Shown piece by piece: positions 17,657-27,494 of a stretch of DNA of 64,000 bases. The notes beneath the pieces were generated by a model that was not told where the DNA came from, ran no database searches, and saw nothing but the letters and a program-made list of their open reading frames with translations. Numbering within the stretch: position 1 is the first letter of the stretch; the number at the start of each line of letters is the position of its first letter. This stretch comes from Reichenbachiella agarivorans (GTDB taxonomy: Bacteria > Bacteroidota > Bacteroidia > Cytophagales > Cyclobacteriaceae). The position numbers were made by a program, and so were the translations under genes. The DNA lies in assembly GCF_025502585.1 (NCBI RefSeq), contig NZ_CP106679.1:2201501-2265500 (forward strand). The letters run 5' to 3'.

Positions 17657-18562
17657 ATGGCGCAACAAGAAGACCTAGACTTTACTTACACCACCATCGA
17701 CAAGATATTTCGTCTGAGCATGGGCGAAACGGGAGATTACAGTGGTGCCAAATACGATGGAGACTTCTCCATGTCACTTGAAGAAGCTCAAAAGGCCAAG
17801 CATAAGTTTATTGCGGATAGTTTAAATATTAAGGAGGGTAGCAAGGTCTTGGATATGGCCTGTGGCTGGGCACCATTCACCCGCTACATCGTCAAGGAAA
17901 GAGGAGCAACCAGTTTGGGGCTCACCCTTTCTCAAGGACAGGCTGATGCTTGCCAGAAGAATGGGTTCAATGTCATCGTAAGAGATTGTAGAACGGTCAC
18001 TCCGGCTGACTATGGGACTTTTGATGCGATCACCTGTATTGGTGGATTGGAGCATTTTTGCTCAGTAGAAGAGTGGAGAGCGGGAAAGCAAGAAGAAGTC
18101 TATAAGAATTTCTTCAAAGTCCTTTATGATTTATTGCCTGTAGGGGGACGATACTATATGCAGACGATGACTTTTAGCAAAAACATGCTCCCTTTTGAGG
18201 AAATTGATATCAATGCTGAAAAGGGGTCAGCTTCACACGTGTTGGCTTTGATGATTAAGGAGTTTCCAGGTTCATGGTTGCCATACGGTCCAGAGATGGT
18301 AATAGATTGTGCCAAGCCACATTTCAAATTGATCTCACAAAGCAGTGGCCGATTGGATTACATCGAGACGATTGGTCAATGGAGAAAGAAATTCAGAAAG
18401 TTCAACTTAAAGAAATATTGGCTGTACCTATCATTAGTTCCAAAGCTATTGACCAACAAGGAATTTAGGCACCAGGTAGCTGTATTCAAAGTAAGTCCCA
18501 ACCGTGTGTGCTTCGAACAGGAAATCATGGATCACTACCGATTGGTTTTTGAGAAGATTTAA
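17657..18562 (+). CDS. SAM-dependent methyltransferase, cyclopropane-fatty-acid synthase family
   Basis: 301 residues. Motif I is VLDMACGWAPFTRYI (about residues 64-78), followed by SLGLTLSQGQADAC, typical of the CFA synthase/mycolate methyltransferase family where LT-S-Q contacts the methyl donor. IGGLEHFCSVEEW provides the motif of the lipid-binding pocket (usually V-E-H in CFA synthase). The protein is shorter than CfaA of enterobacteria, lacking its N-terminal domain. Substrate may be an unsaturated fatty acyl chain or a small molecule; the sequence does not decide. It stands alone on the plus strand, with a strong bidirectional terminator downstream. Confidence 0.75.
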   Translation: MAQQEDLDFTYTTIDKIFRLSMGETGDYSGAKYDGDFSMSLEEAQKAKHKFIADSLNIKEGSKVLDMACGWAPFTRYIVKERGATSLGLTLSQGQADACQKNGFNVIVRDCRTVTPADYGTFDAITCIGGLEHFCSVEEWRAGKQEEVYKNFFKVLYDLLPVGGRYYMQTMTFSKNMLPFEEIDINAEKGSASHVLALMIKEFPGSWLPYGPEMVIDCAKPHFKLISQSSGRLDYIETIGQWRKKFRKFNLKKYWLYLSLVPKLLTNKEFRHQVAVFKVSPNRVCFEQEIMDHYRLVFEKI

Positions 18563-18624
18563 TTCTAAATCTGCTGTTGACTAGCTCTTGTGATACTGTT
18601 TTTCCTTTTTTCGAATAGGTGTAT

Positions 18625-18658
18625 AAAAAATGCTCAGCACTTCTGCTGAGCATTTTTT
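18625..18658. terminator. Bidirectional Rho-independent terminator
   Basis: AAAAAATGCTCAGCA (18625-18639) pairs perfectly with TGCTGAGCATTTTTT (18644-18658), loop CTTC. The flanking A/T runs allow termination of the plus-strand methyltransferase transcript and, from the other side, any transcript reading leftward from the susD-like gene. Confidence 0.9.
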
Positions 18659-18708
18659 ATGTAAACACTGTCTCTAGTTGTTAACCTAAATTATTCAATT
18701 CAAGGATC

Positions 18709-18725
18709 TGCCTGCCGAACAGGCA
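18709..18725. repeat. REP-like short palindrome (TGCCTG-CCGAA-CAGGCA)
   Basis: A 6-bp inverted repeat with loop CCGAA. A related palindrome occurs at 63127-63146 (CCTGTCTGCCGACAGGCAGG). The shared CTGCC/CAGGCA core in two unrelated intergenic regions suggests a dispersed repeat family. Confidence 0.55.
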
Positions 18726-18895
18726 TGTTAAACGTTAATTGACAATAAGTTATTAAGCTTGATCAATAGGTTATCTCATATCCGCGGCTACTGTAAAGAA
18801 GCCATTTTGGCTGTAGTACAATCCAACCATTTTTACAGGTAATGATAACCCTAATAACTTATTAACTTTTGCATTTGCTCAATCAAAATGCAGGT

Positions 18896-20989
18896 TTAAT
18901 ATCCAGTATTTTGATTGAGACCTGGGTATAGATCTACATCTCTTTGGTATTTAGGAAACAAATAGTCTTTAGCTTCCCAAGCTTGTGTCTCCAATCCATT
19001 TGGTCCAAAAGACTCAGACATCAAGTCTCTTCGGATGATATCATACCATCTTTTGAACTCAAAGGCCAGTTCTAATCGGCGTTCCTCAAGGATGTTTTCA
19101 AGAGTAACATCTGCAATAGTCCAATCAGCAGGTACAGTTCGTGGTGTTCCATCTGCTGCTCTCGCTCTTGCTCTGATCTGGTTGACATAACCCATCGCTT
19201 CACTTGCGTTTCCCAGCTCCAAAGCAGCTTCTGCAGCGATTAGCAGTACTTCTGCATACCTCATGGCTACATAGTTCGTTTCAGAATCTCTAAAGTTAGG
19301 TCCAGCTGGAGCTCCAGTGAGTGCTGTCGCACGGAAATATTTAGCTATATGGGGACGTGCCACATTTTGAGAGATATTACCCCATTGAGTAAAATCATAA
19401 TCTTCATCTCCCAGATAGGTAATGACTGTATCCAAGCTCACAGCTTTTCTGTAATCATTTGGCCAAGTATTATAAACTTTTATACTTGGTACCAATACAC
19501 TCCACCCAAAAGAAGTATTGTATGTATTTTCAAATCGCTCATCACCTCTTGGACCAGTAACAGCAGTAATTTGATCAGTAGAGATAAGGGATCCTCCTAA
19601 CTCCCCTGAAATGCCATTGGCATCATTGCCAGTGTTATTCATCTCAAACAAAATTTCACTCCCTCCATCTGTTTGGCCAAATAAATTGGCAAAATCAGAT
19701 TCTAGGTTATAGCCACCATTGTCGATTACATTTTTAGCCTCATCATAGGCATTTTGCCAATCACCTCGTGTGAGATAGACGGATGCTAAAAATCCAGAAG
19801 CAGTACCTTGGCTTGGTCGGGTTTTATTGGACAGCATGCTAGGTAGCCATGTTTTGGCAAACGTGAAATCTGCTATTATACTGGCATAGACCTCGTCTAC
19901 AGAAGATTCTGTAACTACAAAAGTATCTTCTTGCCCAGCTGGAGCAGTCAAGGTCAACGGAATCTTACCAAATAACCTTACAAAATGATAATGCATCAAA
20001 CCTCTCAAGAAACGAGCCTCAGCAACAACCTCATTAATTTTTTCTTGACTAGACCCTGTTACATTTTTCCCCCCATCATTGATGATTGTATTCACAGAAT
20101 CAATTAAATAATAGCCTTTAGGCCAAAAAATATCGACCAAAAGATTATCTTCACCCATTCTCATCCCATCACATGCTTTTCGATATGATGCTGTACTAGG
20201 ATCACCAATAGCAACCATATCGCTCCTGATCATGAGTGCAAGAGTTAATTTGCGCCCATATAGATTCTCATGCGCTAAAATCTTAAAATTCCAATCAACG
20301 ACAGCCTCCAGTTCTTCTATTGTAGAAAATTGAATCTCAATAACCTCCACTTCTTTAGTGATCTCATGGCTCTCATTGTGGGCATTATAGGTCGTCAAGG
20401 TTACGACATATTTTCCTGATGATGGAAAATCAAAAACTGGATTTTGTTCTGTAGACACGTCTGTATCTATATCAGCAATCCCAAAATCCCATTCCCACTT
20501 TACAGCAGTTCCTCCAGTACTTTCATCTGTAAAGGTTACAGTCTGATATGTAGAACTAGAAGTCCCTCCTGCAAATGAAAAGTCAGCAATAGGGTGATCT
20601 ATTTCTTGGGCAATTATAATCTCTTTGGTTATTTCATCCTCTTCGCCCTCATCATTAGTGACACGCAGAGTTACCTTATACACGCCGTCTGATTCAGGAA
20701 AGTCATAATTAGGATTTTGTTCAGTCGATATATCGGTCTGTATATTGGGTACACCAAAATCCCAAGTCCAAGCAACTGCTTTGCCACCTGTACTCTCATC
20801 AATGAATGAAGCTTTAAAATAGTCAGAAGAGGTTGTGCCGGTTTGGTATGAGAATGCTGCGATAGGCTCTGCAGTAGTATTCTTGCTAGAATCATCATCC
20901 CCACACGACGAGAGATAGAAAGCGGTCAAACCCATCATTAAAAAGAAGTTGTACTTCCTAATGAGGTAATAAATTTTCATAGTAATCAT
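18896..20989 (-). CDS. SusD/RagB-like lipoprotein with two N-terminal PKD domains
   Basis: 697 residues. A lipoprotein signal ends in LSSC (Cys29), followed by an acidic GDDDSS stretch typical of surface-exposed Bacteroidota lipoproteins. Residues about 41-128 and 133-217 are two PKD domains, each with the WDFG motif (WTWDFG, WEWDFG) and ESTGG. From about residue 225 the protein is a SusD-type TPR fold: EARFLRGLMHYHFVRLFGKIPL, a middle SGFLASVYLTRGDW helix and the terminal NILEERRLELAFEFKRWYDI. SusD proteins bind glycans or peptides and cap a partner TonB receptor (SusC). No SusC is next to it, and upstream lies a toxin-antitoxin module. Alternative ATG at 20980. The PKD fusion and missing receptor are unusual. 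Confidence 0.9.
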   Translation of the reverse strand: MITMKIYYLIRKYNFFLMMGLTAFYLSSCGDDDSSKNTTAEPIAAFSYQTGTTSSDYFKASFIDESTGGKAVAWTWDFGVPNIQTDISTEQNPNYDFPESDGVYKVTLRVTNDEGEEDEITKEIIIAQEIDHPIADFSFAGGTSSSTYQTVTFTDESTGGTAVKWEWDFGIADIDTDVSTEQNPVFDFPSSGKYVVTLTTYNAHNESHEITKEVEVIEIQFSTIEELEAVVDWNFKILAHENLYGRKLTLALMIRSDMVAIGDPSTASYRKACDGMRMGEDNLLVDIFWPKGYYLIDSVNTIINDGGKNVTGSSQEKINEVVAEARFLRGLMHYHFVRLFGKIPLTLTAPAGQEDTFVVTESSVDEVYASIIADFTFAKTWLPSMLSNKTRPSQGTASGFLASVYLTRGDWQNAYDEAKNVIDNGGYNLESDFANLFGQTDGGSEILFEMNNTGNDANGISGELGGSLISTDQITAVTGPRGDERFENTYNTSFGWSVLVPSIKVYNTWPNDYRKAVSLDTVITYLGDEDYDFTQWGNISQNVARPHIAKYFRATALTGAPAGPNFRDSETNYVAMRYAEVLLIAAEAALELGNASEAMGYVNQIRARARAADGTPRTVPADWTIADVTLENILEERRLELAFEFKRWYDIIRRDLMSESFGPNGLETQAWEAKDYLFPKYQRDVDLYPGLNQNTGY

Positions 20990-21110
20990 AACAGCTTATA
21001 ATAGTTGATTGAAAAAATAAGTATAGTTCAAATAGTCTGATAATATAGGGAATAAACACGTATAATAATCCATCAAAATGGCATATATGTTGGATTATTT
21101 TTAATTACAA

Positions 21111-21443
21111 TCAATACCTCAATATATCGTCTAATCCCTGTTTCAACTCCTGCAATTGATCTTTGTTGATGTCACCAATTTTATGTTGCAGTCTTTCTTT
21201 GGAGACAGATCGAATATGAAAGAGGAGGACTTCCGAAGGTTCCTTTAAATTGTTGATATTGTTGGGAGTAAGTACGATGTTTCCTTTGTAGTTCTTAATC
21301 TTGGTCGTGAGAGGACAGACAATCACTACATTGAGATACTTGTTGAGTAAATCCCCACTGAGTATTACAGCGGGTCTTCTTCCAGATTGTTCACTTCCCT
21401 TTACTGGATTGAGATACAGCTCCCATATTTCACCTTGTTTCAT
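21111..21443 (-). CDS. MazF/PemK-type toxin (endoribonuclease)
   Basis: 110 residues with the MazF hallmark N-terminus MKQGEIWELYLNPVKGSEQSGRRPAVILS, here quoted in part: QGEIWELYLNPVKGSEQSG, followed by RRPAVIL. VVIVCPLTT and the later SEVLLFHIRSVSKERL are the conserved strands. MazF-type toxins cleave single-stranded RNA at short sequence motifs and are neutralised by a partner antitoxin. The start overlaps the antitoxin's 3' end by 14 bp, the normal antitoxin-first arrangement. The toxin looks intact. Confidence 0.92.
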   Translation of the reverse strand: MKQGEIWELYLNPVKGSEQSGRRPAVILSGDLLNKYLNVVIVCPLTTKIKNYKGNIVLTPNNINNLKEPSEVLLFHIRSVSKERLQHKIGDINKDQLQELKQGLDDILRY

Positions 21444-21678
21444 CCGTATCGCTTACTTGTGTCATGTATTCTGCCATGCCTTCTTCAGCAATCATCATGA
21501 TGTCTTGATCGTTACCTGCCAGCTTATAGGAAGAGACATATTCTGCACGGTTTAATTGATCGAGATAAATATTCAATGCCTTTTCGATCAATTTGTTTTT
21601 AGGCATTTTGAGTTTGGCAGCCGTGTCATTGAGACGCTGTAGCAATTGATCAGGAAGAGAAGAGGTGAATGTCGTCAT
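21430..21678 (-). CDS. Ribbon-helix-helix antitoxin partner of the MazF-type toxin
   Basis: 82 residues. The N-terminal half has a ribbon-helix-helix pattern: a strand TTFTSSLPDQLLQRL, then MPKNKLIEKALNIYLDQL. The C-terminal half is acidic (NDQDIMMIAEEGMAEYM), suitable for wrapping the toxin. Such antitoxins bind the operon's own promoter as dimers and repress it, so the region just upstream (21679-21720) probably contains the operator. The reading frame overlaps the toxin gene by 14 bp. Confidence 0.85.
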   Translation of the reverse strand: MTTFTSSLPDQLLQRLNDTAAKLKMPKNKLIEKALNIYLDQLNRAEYVSSYKLAGNDQDIMMIAEEGMAEYMTQVSDTDETR

Positions 21679-21753
21679 GATTTTGTTTATTTACAATATG
21701 TAAATATAAAATATATTTTCGATATAAAAATGTTATTTAGCAATGGGTATAAA

Positions 21754-21785
21754 AAAAGCCTTGACTCTTTCGAATCAAGGCTTTT
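21754..21785. terminator. Bidirectional Rho-independent terminator
   Basis: AAAAGCCTTGA (21754-21764) pairs with TCAAGGCTTTT (21775-21785), with flanking A and T tracts. It lies 22 bp past the nrdA stop, and ends the nrdB-nrdA transcript before the MazEF module. Confidence 0.85.
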
Positions 21786-21807
21786 GTGGTAGTTTATGAG
21801 TTTGTAA

Positions 21808-24153
21808 TTAGCTTCCGCATCCTACGCATTCGAAGTTAGAGTTTGCTTCTCCTTCTTTGTCGTTGGCAGGGATTGCCACTACTTCTTTTTCTTTAGTTAC
21901 CGTGAATTTGATGGCATCAGTTGCAGCTTTAGTTCTCAAGTAGTACATACCAGTTTTGAGGCCTTTTTCCCATGCATAGAAGTGCATAGAAGTCATTTTA
22001 CCAAAGTTTGGTTCTTGTAAGTGAATGTTCAAACTCTGACTTTGACAAATAAAGGCACCACGATCTGCAGACATATCTATGATAGCTTTTTGAGAGATTT
22101 CCCACACAGTCTTGTAGATGTCTTTGATTTTTTGTGGAATCTCAGCGATACTTTGTACTGAGCCATTGGCAGCCATGATTCTGTTTTTCATGCTGTCATT
22201 CCATAGACCTAACTCGATCAAGTCACTCATCAAGTGTTTGTTTACCACAGCAAACTCCCCTGACAATACCCTTCTCAAGTACATGTTTGACGTATAAGGC
22301 TCAAAACACTCATTGTTTCCAAGAATCTGAGAGGTAGATGCGGTAGGCATAGGAGCCAATAGCAGAGAGTTTCTTACACCATGCTTTTTCACTTCCTGCT
22401 TCAAGCTTGTCCAGTCCCATCTGTTGGTAGGAGTGACATTCCACATATCAAATTGGAAAATACCTTTTGATACAGGAGATCCTTTGAATGTTTCATAAGC
22501 ACCATCTACTTTGGCTAAATCTTTAGATGCAGTCATGGCTGCAAAGTAGATTGTTTCGAATATCTCACTGTTCAATCTTCTCGCTTCTGGAGAATCAAAT
22601 GACATTCTCAACTTGATGAAGGTATCCGCCAAACCTTGTACACCTATTCCTATAGGTCGGTGTCTCATGTTTGAGTTTTTAGCTTCAGGTACTGGGTAGT
22701 AATTGACATCAATTACTTTGTTCAAGTTTTTGGTGATCACATAGGTGATGTCATACAGCTTTTGATGATCAAACTCGCCTTCTGAGTTGATGTACATTGG
22801 TAGCGCAATAGACGCTAGGTTACAAACCGCCACTTCGTCTGGAGAAGTGTACTCGATGATCTCAGTACATAGGTTACTAGATTTAATAGTACCTAGGTTT
22901 TTCTGATTTGATTTTTTGTTGGCAGCATCCTTAAACAACATGTAAGGAGTACCAGTTTCTATCTGAGACTCTAGGATTTCGAACCATAGGTCTTGTGCCT
23001 TGATGGTTTTTCTTCCTTTGCCTTCTGATTCGTATTTGGTGTATAGTTTCTCGAACTCATCTCCATAAGTATCTGCGAGACCTGGACATTCGTGAGGGCA
23101 CATCAGTGTCCAATCTCCATTTTCCTTTACTCTCTGCATGAATAAGTCTGGAGTCCAAAGTGCATAGAACAAATCTCTAGCTCTTAACTCTTCCTTGCCG
23201 TGGTTCTTTTTTAAATCCAAGAATTCGAAAATATCAGCATGCCATGGTTCCAAGTATATAGCGAAACTTCCTTTTCTCTTTCCCCCACCTTGGTCTACAT
23301 ATCTAGCTGTCATATCAAAGTTTCTTAGCATCGGTACGATACCATTTGATACGCCGTTGGTGCCTTTGATATAAGATCCCGTCGCTCTTACATTGTGAAT
23401 GCTCAATCCAATTCCCCCTGCTGATTGAGATATTTTTGCCGTTTGTTTCAGTGTATCATAGATACCATCAATACTATCATCTTTCATCGTTAGCAAAAAG
23501 CAAGATGACAATTGAGGTTTTGGTGTTCCTGCGTTGAACAGGGTAGGTGTAGCGTGCGTGAACCACTTTTCAGAAAGAAGGTTATACGTTTCTATCGCCG
23601 ACTGTATATCTTCTTTGTGAATACCTACTGCTACTCTCATGAGCATGTGTTGTGGTCTTTCTACAATGTGACCATCCAGTTTCATGAGGTAAGATCTCTC
23701 CAGAGTCTTGAATCCAAAATAATCGTACCCGAAATCTCTATCATAAATGATAGAGGAATCTAGCAACGCTGCGTTTTCTTTGATGATACCATATACATCC
23801 TTGGCCAAGAGAGACGCATTTTCTCCAGTTTTAGGGTCTATATAAGTATAGAGTCTTTTCATGGTGTTTGAAAAAGACTTGCTTGTTGTCTTGTGTAGGT
23901 TAGATATAGCGATTCTGGCAGCAAGCTTGGCGAAATCCGGGTGGATAGTCGTCATAGATGCAGCAGTTTCGGCAGCTAGGTTGTCTAACTCTACGGTGGT
24001 TACTCCGTCATAGATACCATTGATCACCTTTTTGGCGATATCAATAGGCTCAATGAATGAGGTGTTGAGGCCGTAGCATAATTTTTCAATTCTTGCCGTC
24101 ACCTTGTCGAATTTCACGGATTCGCGGCGACCATCTCTTTTAAGTACTAACAT
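21808..24153 (-). CDS. nrdA: Ribonucleoside-diphosphate reductase, alpha subunit (class Ia)
   Basis: 781 residues, full length. The N-terminal ATP-cone allosteric domain spans about residues 1-95 ([20 protein letters not shown]). The catalytic barrel contains [10 protein letters not shown] with the active-site cysteine, the [17 protein letters not shown] segment, the radical-site NLCTEI and the loop [15 protein letters not shown]. The C-terminus ends FECVGCGS, the redox-shuttle cysteine pair. The enzyme reduces ribonucleoside diphosphates to deoxy forms with the NrdB tyrosyl radical. nrdB is upstream, 33 bp away, giving the nrdB-nrdA order often seen in Bacteroidota. Confidence 0.97.
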   Translation of the reverse strand: MLVLKRDGRRESVKFDKVTARIEKLCYGLNTSFIEPIDIAKKVINGIYDGVTTVELDNLAAETAASMTTIHPDFAKLAARIAISNLHKTTSKSFSNTMKRLYTYIDPKTGENASLLAKDVYGIIKENAALLDSSIIYDRDFGYDYFGFKTLERSYLMKLDGHIVERPQHMLMRVAVGIHKEDIQSAIETYNLLSEKWFTHATPTLFNAGTPKPQLSSCFLLTMKDDSIDGIYDTLKQTAKISQSAGGIGLSIHNVRATGSYIKGTNGVSNGIVPMLRNFDMTARYVDQGGGKRKGSFAIYLEPWHADIFEFLDLKKNHGKEELRARDLFYALWTPDLFMQRVKENGDWTLMCPHECPGLADTYGDEFEKLYTKYESEGKGRKTIKAQDLWFEILESQIETGTPYMLFKDAANKKSNQKNLGTIKSSNLCTEIIEYTSPDEVAVCNLASIALPMYINSEGEFDHQKLYDITYVITKNLNKVIDVNYYPVPEAKNSNMRHRPIGIGVQGLADTFIKLRMSFDSPEARRLNSEIFETIYFAAMTASKDLAKVDGAYETFKGSPVSKGIFQFDMWNVTPTNRWDWTSLKQEVKKHGVRNSLLLAPMPTASTSQILGNNECFEPYTSNMYLRRVLSGEFAVVNKHLMSDLIELGLWNDSMKNRIMAANGSVQSIAEIPQKIKDIYKTVWEISQKAIIDMSADRGAFICQSQSLNIHLQEPNFGKMTSMHFYAWEKGLKTGMYYLRTKAATDAIKFTVTKEKEVVAIPANDKEGEANSNFECVGCGS

Positions 24154-24186
24154 AGGGCGATAGGGAAAAGGGGTTAACTAATTTTA

Positions 24187-25179
24187 TTAAAAGTCCTCGT
24201 CTAAGCTGAACTTAGGCGAATCATCATTGTTTTCACTGTTCATTACACCAGCTTTCTGGTATTCTGCTACTCTTTTTTCAAAGAAGTTGGTTTTACCCTG
24301 AAGTGAGATCATTTCCATGAAATCAAATGGGTTACTCGCATTGTATATTTTGGGGCAGTTCAGCTCCAAAAGAAGCCTGTCTGCTACAAATTCGATGTAT
24401 TCACACATCAAATCTGCATTCATACCGATCAGCTTCACAGGAATCGCGTCTGTGACAAATTCCTTTTCTATTTCTACAGCATCTCCGATGATCTGTTGAA
24501 CTGTTTCGATAGATAGCTTATTTACCAAATGGTCATTGTATAGTAAACAAGCAAAATCACAGTGCAATCCTTCGTCTCTTGAGATCAATTCATTAGAAAA
24601 AGTAAGACCAGGCATCAAGCCTCTCTTCTTTAACCAGAAAATAGAACAAAAACTACCAGAGAAGAATATGCCCTCTACGGCAGCAAATGCAATGAGTCTT
24701 TCGGCAAACGATCCATTGTCGATCCATCTCAATGCCCAATCTGCTTTCTTCTTTACGCACGGTATAGTGTCGACAGCATGAAAGAGTTTATCTTTCTCCT
24801 TATTGTCTTTTACGTAAGTATCTATTAATAAAGAGTAAGTTTCTGAATGAATGTTCTCAATGGCTATTTGAAAGCCGTAAAAAAACTTGGCTTCAGTGTA
24901 CTGTACTTCGGATACGAAATTCTCCGCGAGATTCTCGTTGACTATACCATCACTGGCTGCAAAGAAAGCTAAAACATGAGTAATAAAGTGCCTTTCTCCG
25001 TCAGTTAAATTTCTCCAATCTTTTAAATCTTGACTGAGGTCGATTTCTTCTGCAGTCCAGAAGCTAGCCTCGGCTTTCTTGTAGTATTGCCAGATGTCAT
25101 TTTTCTCTATTGGAAACAAGACAAATCTGTCTTTGTTTTCTCTTAGGATTGGTTCGATTTCAGTGTTTGGATTTGTCAT
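24187..25179 (-). CDS. nrdB: Ribonucleoside-diphosphate reductase, beta subunit (class Ia)
   Basis: 330 residues, full length. The di-iron ligands and radical tyrosine are visible: the first carboxylate in the [12 protein letters not shown] helix, [20 protein letters not shown] contributing Glu, His and the radical Tyr, and EGIFFSG with later [10 protein letters not shown] contributing the second set. The C-terminal tail ([17 protein letters not shown]) is the acidic peptide that docks into NrdA. Expressed as the first gene of the nrdBA operon; the 460-bp upstream region presumably carries its promoter. Intact Tyr argues for a standard class Ia enzyme. Confidence 0.97.
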   Translation of the reverse strand: MTNPNTEIEPILRENKDRFVLFPIEKNDIWQYYKKAEASFWTAEEIDLSQDLKDWRNLTDGERHFITHVLAFFAASDGIVNENLAENFVSEVQYTEAKFFYGFQIAIENIHSETYSLLIDTYVKDNKEKDKLFHAVDTIPCVKKKADWALRWIDNGSFAERLIAFAAVEGIFFSGSFCSIFWLKKRGLMPGLTFSNELISRDEGLHCDFACLLYNDHLVNKLSIETVQQIIGDAVEIEKEFVTDAIPVKLIGMNADLMCEYIEFVADRLLLELNCPKIYNASNPFDFMEMISLQGKTNFFEKRVAEYQKAGVMNSENNDDSPKFSLDEDF

Positions 25180-25639
25180 TATCTATTTTCTTGCAATCAT
25201 TTTGTTGGTTCTCCAGATACTTTGTCCAGTAGATAAAAATACAAAACAAACCACTGCCGACTGCTGGACAAGTCGAAAGTAATCATTTGGTAGTGTAGTA
25301 TTTTCTATTGGATTACTTGATTCAGTAGGTATGAGTAGTCCTTTGAACAAGTAGTACAAATATGAAAAAAACCACTCAAAAAATCAATTTCAAAAAGTAC
25401 GTAGTGGGCTTAAGGTAGACTAGTTCTAAATTGTCGTTTAACTTGCTGAAATACAAACTAATATTAGTGATTAATGAATTAGAACTTCATCTTATATGGA
25501 GCGTTTTGGAGGGTGAAAAAAGGATAAAAAAATTTATTTTTTTTATCCACATAGAAATGCAAGTAGAATGGTTTGATAAAAGATATTAAAATGTTAGTTT
25601 TGCAGTCCGAATTTTTATAAGGTATATTTTAATAATATT
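25180..25639. other. Intergenic region between nrdB and rplU (divergent)
   Basis: A 460-bp AT-rich stretch without a supportable gene. It contains the rplU promoter near 25572-25602 and an inverted repeat, TTGTCCAGTAG (25222-25232) with CTGCTGGACAA (25261-25271), matching at 10 of 11 positions. That repeat sits about 45-90 bp upstream of nrdB and could fold in its leader. I see no convincing NrdR box. Confidence 0.5.
25572..25602 (+). promoter_or_regulatory. Bacteroidota sigma-A-type promoter for rplU-rpmA
   Basis: TTTG at 25572-25575 is followed, after a 19-bp spacer, by TAGTTTTG (25595-25602), matching the TTG/TAnnTTTG pattern of Bacteroidota housekeeping promoters. It is about 37 bp upstream of the rplU ATG. 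Confidence 0.75.
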
Positions 25640-25948
25640 ATGTACGCAATAGTAGATATAGCAGGAAAGCAGTTCAAAGTAACGCAAGACCAGTTCGTTT
25701 ATACTCCAAGGTTGGAGGGCGAAGAGGGCGCTTCCGTAGAGTTTGACAATGTGTTGTTGGTGGAAGCCGATGGCAAAGTCAACGTAGGTACTCCAAGCAT
25801 CAAGGGGGCCAAAGTAACAGGTAAGATTCTTTCTCATTTGAAAGACGACAAAGTGCTCGTTTTCAAAAAGAAAAGAAGAAAAGGTTACAAAAAGAAGAAT
25901 GGTCACAGACAGGCCATGACAAAAGTTTTGATTGAGACGATTAAATAA
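25640..25948 (+). CDS. rplU: Large ribosomal subunit protein bL21
   Basis: 102 residues, the usual length. Starts MYAIVDIAGKQFKVTQDQ, the bL21 N-terminal strand pair, and ends with the basic KKKRRKGYKKKNGHRQAMTK region that binds 23S rRNA. It is the first gene of the universally conserved rplU-rpmA pair, with rpmA 9 bp downstream. Its own promoter is clear immediately upstream. Confidence 0.98.
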   Translation: MYAIVDIAGKQFKVTQDQFVYTPRLEGEEGASVEFDNVLLVEADGKVNVGTPSIKGAKVTGKILSHLKDDKVLVFKKKRRKGYKKKNGHRQAMTKVLIETIK

Positions 25949-25957
25949 TAAAATACC

Positions 25958-26212
25958 ATGGCACATAAGAAAGGAGCAGGTAGTTCTAAAAACGGAAGAG
26001 AGTCGCATAGTAAACGACTAGGTGTAAAAATCTTTGGAGGTGAAAAAATCATAGCTGGTAACATCATCATCAGACAAAGAGGAACAAAACATCATCCTGG
26101 CGTGAATGTAGGTATCGGTAAAGATCACACATTGTTCGCATTGACTGATGGTGTAGTAGAATTTAAAAAAGGAAGACAAAACAGATCTTACGTATCTGTG
26201 GTTTCTTTGTAA
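25958..26212 (+). CDS. rpmA: Large ribosomal subunit protein bL27
   Basis: 84 residues. Starts [20 protein letters not shown], the bL27 N-terminal arm that reaches the peptidyl transferase centre, with no cleavable extension as found in Firmicutes. [20 protein letters not shown] follows in canonical form. Co-transcribed with rplU; a strong terminator follows at 26237-26268. Confidence 0.98.
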   Translation: MAHKKGAGSSKNGRESHSKRLGVKIFGGEKIIAGNIIIRQRGTKHHPGVNVGIGKDHTLFALTDGVVEFKKGRQNRSYVSVVSL

Positions 26213-26236
26213 GAGATATTCAAGTTTGTTCTTGAA

Positions 26237-26268
26237 AAAAGGCCGATCAATACATTGATCGGCCTTTT
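26237..26268. terminator. Bidirectional terminator after rpmA
   Basis: AAAAGGCCGATCAA (26237-26250) pairs perfectly with TTGATCGGCCTTTT (26255-26268), loop TACA. It separates rpmA from the convergent membrane zinc-ribbon gene. Confidence 0.9.
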
Positions 26269-26297
26269 CTCGTTGTATTAAAAAATGTTGACATTGT

Positions 26298-27209
26298 CTA
26301 TTCTTCCAATTTTTTGAAACTGAATTCTCTGAGGAACTTTTGAGCCTCGTGGAGGTTTTGGAATTCGTAATTTTTTATTTCCCCTTCGTTGCTGTGTAGT
26401 GCTACTTTTACAAGTATTACTTTTTTGGCACCAGTCAAATCTATGAATTGTGTTTTTTCGGTCACATGAAAATCATCTTCGTTTTTCTCAGTAGATAATT
26501 TGACAGTTTTTCGTTTGATGCGTTTACAGTAGGAGCATTTGTAGTGTTTGATCAACTCCCCTTCGTGATCTGCACTGGCTTCTTTGGAGATTTCTTCCTT
26601 CTCTAGTTTGAGAGTTTGGAATCCACAGCGATCACATTCCAAAGCACTGAGTCGTCCTTCATATTTTTCTATACGCGTGTCACCTGTCTCTGTATCTATC
26701 CATACATCGTAATCCACCGAGAAGACATCCTCTTCTGCTTGCATTCCTTCATCCAGATAGGCATCTTCCTCTTCTTCACTGAGGAGTTTCATTTCATTCC
26801 CATTTTTGGAATTTACTCTAGGTGTGTATCTGTAGATTTTTAGTTTTTTGGCTTGCACACTTGGGTAATAGTAGGTGAGCATCAACTTGGCGACATAGGC
26901 GTACAATACACCAAAACACATGGAAATGAAAAGTCGGATAAAGAACCAAACAAAACTGAGCAATACAGTCTCTTGCTTGTAAGTGTTGCATATAAAAAAG
27001 ACACCTATCCCGATTGCGATATGAGTTGCGAATAGGTATTTGTATTCATACTTACTGACAAAATCATATTTCGCTTTCAGTTCTGATTTGCTGGCAAGCC
27101 TTATTCTATAAAAAGTATATATAAGGACACCTAGTACAACCGCCGAAGGTGCGAGTACGTACATGGTACTTTGCCATTCTGTTATAAAATTGACTAATTC
27201 TTCACTCAT
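26298..27209 (-). CDS. Membrane protein with C-terminal zinc-ribbon (unknown function)
   Basis: 303 residues. Three transmembrane helices in the first ~115 residues (YVLAPSAVVLGVLIYTFY, YLFATHIAIGIGVFFI, FIRLFISMCFGVLYAYVAKL) are followed by a charged cytoplasmic region. Two CxxC pairs (LECDRCGFQ near residue 192 and YKCSYCKRI near 227) fit a zinc ribbon. After it, a small beta-rich segment (VTEKTQFIDLTGAKKVILVK) ends the protein. I do not recognise the family. The combination suggests a membrane-tethered protein with a metal-stabilised interaction module. Single-gene transcription unit, convergent with rplU-rpmA. Confidence 0.7.
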   Translation of the reverse strand: MSEELVNFITEWQSTMYVLAPSAVVLGVLIYTFYRIRLASKSELKAKYDFVSKYEYKYLFATHIAIGIGVFFICNTYKQETVLLSFVWFFIRLFISMCFGVLYAYVAKLMLTYYYPSVQAKKLKIYRYTPRVNSKNGNEMKLLSEEEEDAYLDEGMQAEEDVFSVDYDVWIDTETGDTRIEKYEGRLSALECDRCGFQTLKLEKEEISKEASADHEGELIKHYKCSYCKRIKRKTVKLSTEKNEDDFHVTEKTQFIDLTGAKKVILVKVALHSNEGEIKNYEFQNLHEAQKFLREFSFKKLEE

Positions 27210-27494
27210 GCTTGATGTATTTAAAAGTTGATGGTATTCTTTACTAGCAGTAATTTCTAATAAATATATCAGAGAATGCGTTATTGTATAGTCAATGTGG
27301 AGAAAAAGTAACGGAAGTATATGATAAAGGCACGCTTTTTGAAAAGTTGGTCATGATTAGGCTGGGTTAGACCTTTGGAATAATTCATAATCACTTAGAT
27401 TTGAATAAGGATAAGTCACCTGATCAACTCATTTCTTTTCGTTGGGATAATTTATGGTAGGTACATTATTGAAATAATGCAATTGGAATTTTAA

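Larger units (their letters stand above)
18563..18895. other. Intergenic region between methyltransferase and SusD genes
   Basis: About 330 bp with no coding potential I can support. It holds the terminator at 18625-18658, the REP-like palindrome at 18709-18725, and a pair of near-palindromic copies of AATAAGTTATTA (18744-18755) and its complement (18852-18863). The 3' end of the susD-like gene is overlapped by a 10-bp inverted repeat (18880-18889 with 18908-18917). Confidence 0.5.

Noticed and set aside
25222-25271. NrdR box near nrdB
   Set aside because: The inverted repeat does not resemble the NrdR consensus; retained only as a generic inverted repeat.
25586-26008. Long minus-strand frame opposite rplU
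   Set aside because: Antisense to a well-established ribosomal protein gene with matching promoter and terminator.
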